From NCBI RefSeq assembly GCF_006494715.1, contig NZ_CP041152.1, positions 1 to 63,478 of the forward strand: 63,478 nt of DNA, read 5' to 3'. This stretch comes from Shewanella sp. SNU WT4. GTDB taxonomy: Bacteria > Pseudomonadota > Gammaproteobacteria > Enterobacterales > Shewanellaceae. The notes under the pieces are model-generated. The model was not told where the DNA came from, searched no databases, and saw only the letters and a list, made by a program, of their open reading frames with translations. Position 1 is the first letter of the stretch. Each line of letters starts with the position of its first letter. Below, one piece after another: positions 9,455 through 17,127 of this stretch. Both the position numbers and the translations under genes were made by a program.

Positions 9455-9851
9455 TACATTGCCTAAGTGATGTTTTCTGGTTTTTGTGTTTATGCAGGAG
9501 AGATTTGCAGATGTGAGTTGTTGGTGGCTGCTGGCATTGACCTGGCATCTGCTCTGGCGGGTGCCAGTGACCAGTCAACATCAGTATGGCCACGCAATAG
9601 TCATGTTGCTTCCAACGATGTAGAGGCCGATTCTGCCAGTATAAAAATACGTTCTTGGCTTCATCGACACTCATTAAGGTTTGTTGCTCAGTGATAACAG
9701 CGATACTGTCGAAGACTGAGCGGTAGTGCGAAGAGTCTGGGTGATGATATTTGTACTGGATTGCCTTTCTGGCAAGGTGCGGTTGTCTGAAAAAACGCTC
9801 AACTATTCGTATCGCGTGTTGTTTTGAGTTGATAGAAGTCCATCTCTGCAT
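9444..9851 (-). CDS. hypothetical protein, first gene of the trb operon
   Basis: The product is 135 residues and its 3' end overlaps the trbB start by 11 nt, which suggests translational coupling. It is basic and rich in His/Gln/Trp, with no signal peptide or membrane segment and no motif I recognise. The position corresponds to the regulator trbA in RP4, but it shows no helix-turn-helix resemblance to TrbA. It may be regulatory or structural; the function is unknown. Confidence 0.55.
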   Translation of the reverse strand: MQRWTSINSKQHAIRIVERFFRQPHLARKAIQYKYHHPDSSHYRSVFDSIAVITEQQTLMSVDEAKNVFLYWQNRPLHRWKQHDYCVAILMLTGHWHPPEQMPGQCQQPPTTHICKSLLHKHKNQKTSLRQCNAK

Positions 9852-9984
9852 GATTTACTCATCTTTCTCTGTGGGAAAAAATACTTGCACAAAAAAGCTG
9901 AGGAAATCACGAAGAACCTTCGCATAAATATTGATAAAAAGTCTCTACCCCCTCCCGCCGAGACTTGCGGGCACTTCGCACATA

Positions 9985-10335
9985 ATGGGTCATTCACGCA
10001 GTAAAACCATTTCAGTACCTGATACCAAGAGTTCTGCTCTTGTTTTTAGCCTATCTGAGCCAGCATCAGTCCGGTCGCCATCAGAGGACATGTTTCAGCA
10101 AAAGCTAAACATTGATTACGAAGTCACATTTCCAAATTTTCTTTCCTCCCTTTGGGGTGTGCCGGGAGCGACTACACTCAATAATGAGATCGTCGTTTTA
10201 TGGCCCAAATTGCTAAAGAACAATCCTAACCGCAAGGGCGGATTACAGCCCGTATTGGCGCTGGAGATTAATCACACAAAGCACTGTATGAATGATCATG
10301 TGGTGGATGATAAAGCAACAATGGTAGCAAAGTAA
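9985..10335 (+). CDS. possible hypothetical protein
   Basis: An open frame of 116 codons from ATG 9985 (134 from an upstream start at 9931) lies between the divergent trb operon and the S24 repressor. There is no clear Shine-Dalgarno sequence and no recognised domain. The middle (NIDYEVTFPNFLSSLWGVPG) has protein-like composition. It may be a real small gene or a chance frame. Confidence 0.3.
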   Translation: MGHSRSKTISVPDTKSSALVFSLSEPASVRSPSEDMFQQKLNIDYEVTFPNFLSSLWGVPGATTLNNEIVVLWPKLLKNNPNRKGGLQPVLALEINHTKHCMNDHVVDDKATMVAK

Positions 10336-10414
10336 AGCTAAATAGAAGTTGTCGGTAATCGAAAGTCGTAGCGCGGTGAATGGTTAGCGTGGGGGGGTTT
10401 GGTAAAATAAAAAA

Positions 10415-11047
10415 ATGACAGATATACACAATAGAATTAAACAACGCAGGAAAATTTCAAAGCTAACGCAGCAATGCTTAGCTGATCGTTTGTTACTATC
10501 AAAAACGGCTATATCTCAGTGGGAGAGAGGGTTAAATAAACCAAGTGCGGCAGTTTTATCTGATTTGTGTAAAGTGCTTAATGTAGATGAAGAGTGGTTG
10601 TTGACAGGTAAGGATGTTGCAGACTCGTCGTGTTATGCAGCATTCATGGCGCCATTTTTTGCAGGCGTTAAAGTAAGTGCTGGATATGGTTGTGTATCAG
10701 ATCATTCTACTTCAAAACTTTTTCCAGTTCCTCGCTGCGCAATTAAATCACAATCAAATTTTAATGATATCTGCTGTTTTGTGGCATCAGGTGATTCAAT
10801 GAACCCGATTCTGCTAGATGGATCAGTGGTAGCAGTTAATACTGCCGATAAAGATGTGCGCGACGGGAAAATGTATGTAATTAGGCAGAATGATTTATTA
10901 AGAGTTAAGTTTTTGAGCCGTTTTCCGAATGAGCTGCATGTTCAAAGTGCTAATCCAGCATATCCAGTTGAGGTTTATGTAAAAGAAGGTATAAATGAGG
11001 TCGATGTTATAGGTCATGTTTTCTGGTATTCTTCGGTTTCTCTTTAG
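10415..11047 (+). CDS. XRE-S24 phage-type repressor (CI/LexA-like)
   Basis: The product is 210 residues. An N-terminal helix-turn-helix (about residues 7-60; TQQCLADRLLLSKTAISQWE) is followed by a C-terminal peptidase S24 domain. The nucleophile is Ser in ASGDSMNPIL (about residue 129), and the catalytic Lys is probably in LLRVKFLSR (about residue 168). Such proteins repress promoters until RecA-stimulated self-cleavage. It lies just upstream of the replication leader, so it may control replication or the divergent trb operon in response to DNA damage. That target is an inference. Confidence 0.88.
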   Translation: MTDIHNRIKQRRKISKLTQQCLADRLLLSKTAISQWERGLNKPSAAVLSDLCKVLNVDEEWLLTGKDVADSSCYAAFMAPFFAGVKVSAGYGCVSDHSTSKLFPVPRCAIKSQSNFNDICCFVASGDSMNPILLDGSVVAVNTADKDVRDGKMYVIRQNDLLRVKFLSRFPNELHVQSANPAYPVEVYVKEGINEVDVIGHVFWYSSVSL

Positions 11048-11228
11048 TAATCAAAAAAAAAGAAAAGAAAAGTGGTCTAAACGAGATTTATTCGTATAAT
11101 AATAGTATCTTTTGATTCATAAGAGTGCGCTATAAAGCACGCTACTATAAAATGTAAGTTTTATAGTGTATTTTTTCAAAAGTAGAATGTGATCTTTGGT
11201 GATTCTTAGATCTTAAGCATTCGACAAA

Positions 11229-11260
11229 AAAGCCGGCTACTCGATAGGTCGGCTTTTTTG
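11229..11260 (+). promoter_or_regulatory. stem-loop upstream of the rep leader, bidirectional terminator-like
   Basis: An AAAAAGCCGG arm pairs with a GTCGGCTTTTT arm around a small CTA/TAG stem, leaving loop bases CTCGA. The run of A on one side and T on the other could terminate RNA in both directions. In IncI/IncL/M-type replicons a hairpin here is the antisense RNA target that controls RepA translation. The loop-side heptamer CTCGATA (11240-11246) is perfectly complementary to TATCGAG (11372-11378), immediately upstream of the leader-peptide ATG. Confidence 0.55.
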
Positions 11261-11384
11261 TATCTAAAAAACACAATATATGTATTGAATCCATAGTAGG
11301 CTTGATATTTAGGCTAGTTTCATTTACATTCACAAGCAATGTTTGGATTAATCAACCGAACAGACCTTAAATATCGAGAATCAT

Positions 11385-11525
11385 ATGGCCAATTCATTAA
11401 AAGACTGCATTTTGCAGTGTTTCTACAATAAATACATAGACAATAGTCGCTTTAATCAACCGCAGATCAGTAGATCTCCGACGCTGAATTATAGTGCTGT
11501 TGGTGTGTATTATGAAAACCTCTAG
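11385..11525 (+). CDS. putative replication leader peptide (RepB/RepY type)
   Basis: A 46-codon frame (MANSLKDCILQCFYNKYIDN...) ends at TAG 11523-11525, 14 nt inside the start of the RepA-like gene. This is the arrangement seen in IncI1, IncB and IncL/M replicons, where translation and termination of a leader peptide are needed to open the repA ribosome-binding region. A weak GAG site lies in TATCGAG at 11372-11378. The peptide sequence itself may not matter. Confidence 0.6.
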   Translation: MANSLKDCILQCFYNKYIDNSRFNQPQISRSPTLNYSAVGVYYENL

Positions 11526-12264
11526 CACTCCCAATAAGCACATTCAGGCGATACGTGACAAAGCACGTACTAAGCGCCGAGAACTGCGTGAAAAGCGTCG
11601 TTATGCTGCTAACTTGGTAAAGTCTACTAAGAAAGCCGTAGGTTCAGCGGATTATATTGCGTCTGATGAAGGCTTTACTAAGAAAAACCGTTTACCTCCC
11701 CACTTCAAAATACTGATTAATAACAGTAAGAAACTTGTGTTCTCTACACGCAGCCATACCGATAAGCGTGGGCGGTTACGTTCCTTGTCACTGCGTGGGC
11801 GGCGTAAGCTATTCAACGTCTTGCTAGTGCTATTGACCAATTGCGACTTTATGTCTGGCCAAGTGGGTAAGCCTAAACTTGATCACATGGATACGACCGG
11901 CCACGATGCGTTGATGTTGCAATATGCGCGGCGCTTTGGGGACTCAATATCAAGCAGCACCTGGTATCGCTATATTGCCATATTAGAAAACATGGAAATA
12001 TTCACCAGTAAAGAGATTAAGCTTTACGCTGAAGATGGTGTTACCGTTCGCTCTGAGCCGTCATATAAGTGGTTATCTAAAGGCTTTCTACGGTCGATTG
12101 GCGTGTTTGCCGATAACATTTTTGGAAGCATTAAAGCATCTTATCAAAAGGCGATTAAAAACGGCCTGAGCTTTGTGTGGCGCGAACATAACGCCCCTAT
12201 TGGGCATAGACCTACTCGCGGCCTGTTCGCATCACACGGGCATCATTCAGCCCACCATCAATAA
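11512..12264 (+). CDS. repA: RepA-like plasmid replication initiator
   Basis: The product is 250 residues from ATG 11512. The N-terminus is very basic (KHIQAIRDKARTKRRELREK), and the middle (SSSTWYRYIAILENMEIFTS) looks like a DNA-binding winged-helix segment. Family assignment to the IncI/IncL/M-type RepA group rests on the overlapping leader peptide, the upstream stem-loop and the downstream DnaA box as much as on sequence. These initiators usually run above 300 residues, so the protein may be shortened at its C-terminus (it ends HGHHSAHHQ). No longer in-frame extension is visible. No other replication initiator was found on the plasmid. Confidence 0.65.
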   Translation: MKTSSTPNKHIQAIRDKARTKRRELREKRRYAANLVKSTKKAVGSADYIASDEGFTKKNRLPPHFKILINNSKKLVFSTRSHTDKRGRLRSLSLRGRRKLFNVLLVLLTNCDFMSGQVGKPKLDHMDTTGHDALMLQYARRFGDSISSSTWYRYIAILENMEIFTSKEIKLYAEDGVTVRSEPSYKWLSKGFLRSIGVFADNIFGSIKASYQKAIKNGLSFVWREHNAPIGHRPTRGLFASHGHHSAHHQ

Positions 12265-12879
12265 CTTACCTGTTTAATTAATCGCGTTAACTCGCGAGGC
12301 ATTGTCACGTCCGCAGATTATTTTTGACATATTATGCCAACCATCACCAGTAAAACGCTCACACCAGCCCTGTTTTTGACTGACAGCTCTTGGTGGAGAA
12401 CCCCTTTTTCGTTGTTTTCTAGTGCGGCCTGATGGTCTTGTGGATAAGCCTTGTATTACTTACACAAAGTGGGAGTAAGAAAAAGGAGTAAGAATAGGGA
12501 GTCCTTCTTTTAGCTCTTACGAGCTATTAGATAATTGCTGTAAAAGAATATTGTTGAAAGGCATCAACAGCAGGGGATAACTAATGCCTAGCCATTTCCT
12601 AGCTATCGCTAGGGGCTAGATAACAACAAAGCAGCGCTGAAAGGATATTTTGTCTACTCGACCGTTAGGCTATTGGGTTTCTGTATAGATGGTTAGCCTG
12701 CGGCGCTTGTCACTTCGTGACTGTCTAGCAGGGAAAGGAGTCGAGATCGAAGCTAAGCATTTTGATTGTGTAACACTTTCAAGGAGCAGAAACAAGTTAA
12801 ATGGTTAACCATTTAACTGGAATTTGGAATAAACAAGAGAAAGACTAGAAGGGATTAGCAGCAAACGAAACTCAGCATT
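12265..12879. other. candidate replication origin region without genes
   Basis: This 615-bp non-coding stretch follows repA. It contains a perfect DnaA box (TTATCCACA on the minus strand, 12439-12447). It also holds a nested hairpin at 12588-12619 (outer arms CTAGCC/GGCTAG, inner CCTAGC/GCTAGG, loop TATC) and a TAGCTC/GAGCTA hairpin near 12511-12526. A perfect 24-bp palindrome lies at 12795-12818. Origins just downstream of repA with a DnaA box are typical of IncI/IncFII-like replicons. The exact ori cannot be placed by eye. Confidence 0.5.
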
Positions 12880-13152
12880 TTATTTTCGGTAAGTCACTCC
12901 ACTTGGTTGTTTATTCAGCGTCGCCACGACAATACCACCATGCTGAGCGGTAACAAACCTATCAACGATAAGAATATCGCCATCAAAAATTCCAGCGCCT
13001 TGCATTGAGTGCCCGCTGGCATACCCTAGAAATGTTGCGCTAGGATGCTCTACCAGCAACTCATCAAGACTTAATGGCAATTGCTGGTATTCGGCTGCGG
13101 GTGATCCAAAACCGGTGATACCGCAGTGTATGGGCATTAAAAGTGTGTTCAT
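12880..13152 (-). pseudogene. truncated UmuD/MucA-like S24 peptidase
   Basis: The product is 90 residues resembling the N-terminal two thirds of UmuD. It has the cleavage-site-like GFGSPAAEY and the Ser motif GYASGHSMQGAGIFDGDILIV (Ser about residue 49). It stops at VVATLNKQPSGVTYRK, about where the catalytic Lys and the remaining 40-50 residues should be. No UmuC follows. It is probably a remnant of a plasmid mutagenesis operon. Confidence 0.7.
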
Positions 13153-13317
13153 TTGATTTTTTTGCCAGTGTTCCTGTTTGCATTATATCCATTTATCAAC
13201 GCTTCATCATGTTTTAGCCCATTATTGGTAATATATACCGGTGAATCATTGTACTATTCGAGAATTATCAATTCCTTAACCGTGATAATTTTATTCTTAT
13301 TAAATGAGTTTTAAATT

Positions 13318-13719
13318 ATGGAAAAAGTTGTTTTAGTAAAGTGTTTTTTTCAACCTGTCGGCAGAATGGTTACTATAAAAGTACCTACTGGTGAGACAAA
13401 GACGGGTTTTTTTGGCGGGGAAAAGGAAGTTTTTCGCTCTGAAAAAAAGTGGGAAAAAACTGGTTATTCTGACCGCATAATTGATTCATCAAGGTTGGCC
13501 GTAGATTTACAATCTACGATTGAGGCGCTGAACAATGAAGGGTTTAAAGTGAAAATGATTACTCCACTTATTTCTGGGGCTTACGATTACCAGGCTCAAA
13601 GTATTTCTAGCTCTGTGCGTACTACTGTCAACACTGAAAAAGTGACTGGTGGTGCAAGTTATGGTTACGGATATTCTTATACAGATAGTTTATTGGTTGT
13701 TGCGGAAAAAGCATGTTAA
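13318..13719 (+). CDS. hypothetical protein
   Basis: The product is 133 residues with no recognised family. The N-terminal half is mixed beta-like with Lys/Glu-rich turns (GETKTGFFGGEKEVF), and the C-terminal part is Gly/Ser/Tyr-rich (GGASYGYGYSYTDSLL). There is no signal peptide. It stands alone on the plus strand after the UmuD remnant, with AT-rich upstream DNA. Confidence 0.55.
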   Translation: MEKVVLVKCFFQPVGRMVTIKVPTGETKTGFFGGEKEVFRSEKKWEKTGYSDRIIDSSRLAVDLQSTIEALNNEGFKVKMITPLISGAYDYQAQSISSSVRTTVNTEKVTGGASYGYGYSYTDSLLVVAEKAC

Positions 13720-13984
13720 GTTTATTGATTCTATGCGGCGTTAAGTGGTTCGTCAACTTTTCTTATCTTGTTGTCAATCATCGTAGATAAGTTCACGTTC
13801 GATTGAGTAATAGTCGTGCTGTTTCCTTCAATTATCTATGGCCTATTGCGCGACAATTGGAATGACAGTCACATGCTTTATCCGTAAAGGGAGCGAACTA
13901 GAGTTGGGAGGGGAATTGAAAAATGGTTTTGTCATCGTTAAGCCTGCAACATTTGGCGGCTTAACGCTTACAACGACTAATGGT

Positions 13985-14299
13985 TCACGTAATGCTAATG
14001 AAGATTCCTCTATTGAGTACGCGTAATCGCTGTTGCTTATCGAGCTCCTTCAATATCAGCGTTACTACTCTAACTTCATTTAGTGCTCTTAAATCATTAG
14101 CATTCGTGGTCCAATGATGGTTGTCGGTCGTATTCTTCACACCGGTAGCCTTACAGCTAACGCACTTGCCACTTACGCTGTAACGCTTAGGTGATTCACT
14201 ATGGCAGCCGTCACAGTGATGTTCTGATGTGAACATCCGTTGTTGCGCGAGAGTAGCCTTAATGCATTCATCTTCTATTGTTGTGCGTTTTTTCGTCAT
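13985..14299 (-). CDS. putative zinc-binding protein
   Basis: The product is 104 residues from the ATG at 14299. Two Cys pairs (HHCDGCHSE and GKCVSCKATG) look like a small zinc ribbon. The C-terminus is Leu/Arg rich (RALNEVRVVTLILKELDKQQ). It begins 13 nt after the 65-codon gene upstream, so the two probably form an operon. The longer frame to 14401 overlaps that gene and is not preferred. Function unknown. Confidence 0.55.
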   Translation of the reverse strand: MTKKRTTIEDECIKATLAQQRMFTSEHHCDGCHSESPKRYSVSGKCVSCKATGVKNTTDNHHWTTNANDLRALNEVRVVTLILKELDKQQRLRVLNRGIFISIT

Positions 14300-14312
14300 G
14301 GGATATTTTATC

Positions 14313-14510
14313 TTAAAAATAGACTCGTAAAATCCAATCAACCAGGGCTGATTTCGTTTGTATCGGTCGGGATGTGAACTCAAGTAACTCACGTCCTTCA
14401 AAGGTGCCTGTCACTAACATCGCCCCTTTTTCTACAATCCAGTAATTATTATTTTTCGTTGCTTTAAATGAGCCATTATCTTCAATGGCAACAAAATCAC
14501 GTGAGTTCAA
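14313..14510 (-). CDS. small hypothetical protein
   Basis: The product is 65 residues from a TTG start with an AGGT site about 7 nt upstream. It has a compact beta-like pattern (GSFKATKNNNYWIVEKGAML). It precedes the zinc-ribbon gene by 13 nt on the same strand. I do not recognise it. Confidence 0.42.
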   Translation of the reverse strand: MNSRDFVAIEDNGSFKATKNNNYWIVEKGAMLVTGTFEGRELLEFTSRPIQTKSALVDWILRVYF

Positions 14511-14578
14511 TGTAAGACCTTTTGTGGTGTTTGGTTTGTATTCAAAGAGTTATACCTATATCTACATGTTTCGGAAGG

Positions 14579-15145
14579 CTATGTTATAGTCTTCTTCACA
14601 GAATTAATGGCGCGATAAATAGATGCTTCGCCGAGCTGATACTCCTTGGCAAGTTGGCCAATGGTCGCCCCTTCAGCTCTTTTATCATAAATTGCTTGTT
14701 TTAAGATGTTTGTGAGTTTTACAGGTCTACCAAATTTGACGCCATTTTCATGGGCTTTTGCTATGCCTTCAGCCTGCCTTTCTGTTCGTAAGTCATTTTC
14801 AAACTCTGCAATCGCAGCCAACATATTGAACATGAGTCGCCCTGTTGAGGTGCTGGTATCAATATTCTGGTCAATAACGAGTAAATCGATACCTTCATTT
14901 TGGAAACGCGAAGCCATCTGAGCTAAGTGAACAACTGAGCGAGCAAGGCGATCTAGTCGAGTTACCACCAAGGTATCCCCTTCACGCAAATAACTCATGC
15001 AAGATTGAAATTCCGACCGTTCAGTTGTCCTACCACTGCGTTTTTCTTGATATATCTTGTTGCACTCAGCTTGGTGTAACTTGCTGAGTTGCACCTCTAA
15101 GCTTTGACCTCTGGAGCTTACCCTGGCATAACCAACTCTGGACAT
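14579..15145 (-). CDS. serine resolvase/invertase family recombinase
   Basis: The product is 188 residues with all landmarks of small serine recombinases. These are the catalytic Ser10 in YARVSSRGQS, the Arg-rich active-site segment TRLDRLARS, the E-helix region FNMLAAIAEFENDLRTERQAEG, and a C-terminal Hin-like helix-turn-helix (about residues 145-185). Next to the partition operon it probably resolves plasmid multimers. A res site would be expected in 15146-15250, but I could not define subsites. Confidence 0.93.
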   Translation of the reverse strand: MSRVGYARVSSRGQSLEVQLSKLHQAECNKIYQEKRSGRTTERSEFQSCMSYLREGDTLVVTRLDRLARSVVHLAQMASRFQNEGIDLLVIDQNIDTSTSTGRLMFNMLAAIAEFENDLRTERQAEGIAKAHENGVKFGRPVKLTNILKQAIYDKRAEGATIGQLAKEYQLGEASIYRAINSVKKTIT

Positions 15146-15252
15146 AAATTATCATTTCTCATTAAATGTTTTGATAATTCATTTATGATAGTAGTTTTGA
15201 TAGATAATATCCATCGCTGTCAAATAGTATACTTTTTGAGTGGTGTTTCTAT

Positions 15253-15355
15253 ATAGCTAGCTATCTTTTGTTTGCATAGCTAGCTATTGTGATTTAAGAT
15301 AGCTAGCTAGTAGTTTGATTTGAATGTTGCTAGCTTATAACTGATAGCTAGCTAT
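15253..15355. repeat. palindromic iterons, candidate partition centromere/operator (left)
   Basis: Copies of the 12-bp palindrome ATAGCTAGCTAT occur at 15253-15264, 15276-15287, 15299-15310 (last base G) and 15344-15355. A degenerate copy centred on GCTAGC lies at about 15329-15334. The first three are spaced exactly 23 bp centre to centre, about two helical turns. They end 25 bp before parA, so they likely serve as both centromere and operator for the ParA partner. Confidence 0.8.
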
Positions 15356-15380
15356 CTTTTGCTATATGGAGAACTGAATA

Positions 15381-16064
15381 ATGGCAGTTATAGCATTTGC
15401 ACAAAGTAAGGGTGGCGCTGGAAAGACAACCGCTTGCGTTACATTAGCCGGTGAGTTGTGTCGTCAAGCATATGATAGTGGAATACAAATTACTCTGATT
15501 GATACCGACCCTAATCAACATAGCGCTGGTTGGGCTAAGAAAGATGGCTGTCCATCAAATCTGGTTCTGATAGAAAAATCAACCGAAGATACCGTTCTGG
15601 ATGATATTGAAACTGCGACCTCTCTAACTCAATTTGTTTTAGTAGATCTTGAAGGTTCAGCTAACTTTGCTGTGACGCAGGCAATTAGTCGTGCTGATTT
15701 GGTTATTGTTCCATGTCAGGGATCTGAAGATGATGCTACCGAAGCGGCAAGAACTATCGGATTAATCCGCAAGCAAGGTCGCTTGCTGGGTCGGAAAATT
15801 CCCTGCTGTGTTTTACTCACTCGCACAAGTGCAGCGATACAAACTCGATTATTGAAATTGATTAAACAGGATTTTATTGATAGTGGTGTTCATATTCTTA
15901 GTTCAAGCTTGATCGATCGCGAAGCATTTAGAGCTGTTCGTAGCTATGGTGGGACGGTAAACAGTTTAAACCCTGCGGTAGTCTCTGGAACAGATAAAGC
16001 AGCCATAAATGCTAAAGCTTATGCCAATGATGTAAAACGTATGCTGTTGGAGGCTAATAAATAA
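15381..16064 (+). CDS. parA: ParA/ParF-family partition ATPase
   Basis: The product is 227 residues with the deviant Walker A motif KGGAGKTT (residues 10-17), a Walker A' LIDTDPN, and FVLVDLEG as the Walker B region. It lacks the N-terminal HTH of long ParAs, so it is a type Ib (ParF-like) ATPase. The start has a GGAG site at 15367-15370. The stop overlaps the next gene start by one base. The flanking ATAGCTAGCTAT repeats support a segregation role. Confidence 0.93.
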   Translation: MAVIAFAQSKGGAGKTTACVTLAGELCRQAYDSGIQITLIDTDPNQHSAGWAKKDGCPSNLVLIEKSTEDTVLDDIETATSLTQFVLVDLEGSANFAVTQAISRADLVIVPCQGSEDDATEAARTIGLIRKQGRLLGRKIPCCVLLTRTSAAIQTRLLKLIKQDFIDSGVHILSSSLIDREAFRAVRSYGGTVNSLNPAVVSGTDKAAINAKAYANDVKRMLLEANK

Positions 16065-16420
16065 TGGATAACACACGTACTAAGATCGTCATTGATGAAA
16101 GTGATGAAGATATTTCGCTTTTAAAAGTGTTAGCCGCAACAAGTAATAAAGCTGAACCTTTGACAGATAGGCAATTGAAGGAAGTTGAAGCTCAAAGTGC
16201 CACATTGGGCTTCACGCGCCGCGAAAAACGTAAACGATCGCCATATGTCATTCAAAAAAACATCAAAATTCGTGTTGGAATGGATGAACTTTTAAGCGAA
16301 TTAGGTGTGGCAGTGGGCTCTAGGAGTGATCAGGAAACATTTGATATTGCTATTGCTAAACTGATTGAAAGTCTCGGTTCCGTGCGGCTTTCGAACATGT
16401 TAGACGAAATATCAAAGTGA
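16064..16420 (+). CDS. small partition partner protein (ParB/ParG role)
   Basis: The product is 118 residues, translationally coupled to parA. It has a charged flexible N-terminus, a basic stretch (RREKRKRSPYVIQKNIKIRV), then a helical C-terminus. It is not a classical ParB. Size, position and predicted DNA-binding nature fit a ParG-type ribbon-helix-helix centromere-binding protein that would bind the flanking palindromes. Confidence 0.75.
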   Translation: MDNTRTKIVIDESDEDISLLKVLAATSNKAEPLTDRQLKEVEAQSATLGFTRREKRKRSPYVIQKNIKIRVGMDELLSELGVAVGSRSDQETFDIAIAKLIESLGSVRLSNMLDEISK

Positions 16421-16472
16421 TAGCTAGCTAGTTTTTGGATATATAGCTAGCTATATTTTTGGTGGCTAGCCA
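16420..16472. repeat. palindromic iterons downstream of the partition operon
   Basis: The palindrome seen before parA recurs at 16420-16431 (ATAGCTAGCTAG) and 16443-16454 (ATAGCTAGCTAT). These centres are 23 bp apart, the same spacing as upstream. A related TGGCTAGCCA lies at 16463-16472. The operon is therefore bracketed by binding sites, with the first site overlapping the last base of the partner gene. Confidence 0.75.
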
Positions 16473-16585
16473 TCGTTTTATATATCTAATTTGTCTGTTT
16501 TCATACGATCTTATATTGGCCAGTAATGATGGTTCAGATCATTACTGGCCTGTGCCAAGAATTAAGAAATGAGGAATCTAAATTC

Positions 16586-16732
16586 ATGTTACAAATACAG
16601 TATAACGATATCGGTAAAGTTCGTCTAATTGACATACCACTGTTGCCCTCTGGTTTACTCATTAAGTGGTTGGCAACCAAACCAATGTGGATGCAAGAAC
16701 GCGTGATTAAACAGCTTACATTGATGCATTAA
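16586..16732 (+). CDS. possible small hypothetical protein
   Basis: A 48-codon frame (MLQIQYNDIGKVRLIDIPLL...) starts 12 nt after a GAGG sequence. It is mildly hydrophobic in the middle and basic near the end. No family is recognised. It lies between the partition locus and the sRNA/toxin locus, and may be a remnant. Confidence 0.3.
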   Translation: MLQIQYNDIGKVRLIDIPLLPSGLLIKWLATKPMWMQERVIKQLTLMH

Positions 16733-16944
16733 GCATGTAAGAATGAAAAATTTCCGCTGATATTGTACTAATCGAACGAAGTCATCGGTTGGCTTTTGTT
16801 GCATTATTGTTGGTAAGAATGAGGGGTAGACAGTTAAGACTTTACGTCTTGATAGTTGTAATGGAGCAAACTCTAATAGAATAACGGAACAAATTAATGG
16901 AATCATTGCACAAAACAAGGCAATTGAAACACAAAAACGCAGTA

Positions 16945-16973
16945 TTGCTATATTGACGAGGTTGTCATATAGT
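16945..16973 (+). promoter_or_regulatory. predicted sigma-70 promoter of an sRNA
   Basis: TTGCTA (16945-16950) and TATAGT (16968-16973) are separated by 17 bp. A start site 7 nt after the -10 box would be 16980, exactly the first base of the 18-nt segment complementary to the downstream toxin leader. Confidence 0.6.
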
Positions 16974-16979
16974 TACCGC

Positions 16980-17082
16980 AGGAGATCTGACACATCAGCA
17001 TGTGAGAAATTTTGTACCAGCGAAATTTCTAGAAGCTACTAGCCTTAAAGGGCTACAAAAAACCGCCTATGGCGGTTTTTTT
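16980..17082 (+). ncRNA. predicted antisense-acting sRNA of a type I toxin-antitoxin locus
   Basis: This predicted RNA of about 103 nt starts with AGGAGATCTGACACATCA, the exact reverse complement of 17301-17318 in the leader of the downstream small hydrophobic protein. It then folds a hairpin (AGAAATTT/AAATTTCT, 17005-17030) and a small AGCC/GGCT stem, and ends in a strong intrinsic terminator. Known trans-pairing type I antitoxins (IstR-1, OhsC, OrzO) also pair through about 18-21 nt with a nearby toxin mRNA. Here the sRNA and the mRNA are on the same strand in tandem. The existence of the RNA is inferred from promoter, pairing and terminator. Confidence 0.65.
17062..17082 (+). terminator. 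intrinsic terminator of the predicted sRNA
   Basis: ACCGCC-TAT-GGCGGT is followed by seven T. The A-run on the left side would also allow termination in the opposite direction. Confidence 0.85.
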
Positions 17083-17127
17083 GTGTCCAAATTTTAAAAA
17101 GTTGTACTTTATTGAACCAAAAAATCA

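Noticed and set aside
13150..13200. LexA box before the UmuD remnant
   Set aside because: Only one half (ACAG) fits the CTGT-N8-ACAG consensus; too weak to call.
13838..14026. 62-codon plus-strand frame
   Set aside because: No Shine-Dalgarno sequence, overlaps the end of the minus-strand zinc-ribbon gene, no recognisable features.
14579..15145. Serine recombinase as a pilV shufflon switch or transposon resolvase
   Set aside because: It lies 40 kb from pilV and beside the partition operon, with no transposon ends; a multimer resolvase fits better.
15253..15355. ATAGCTAGCTAT repeats as a CRISPR array or replication iterons
   Set aside because: Units are 12-bp palindromes without unique 30-bp spacers, and they flank parA and its partner, not repA.
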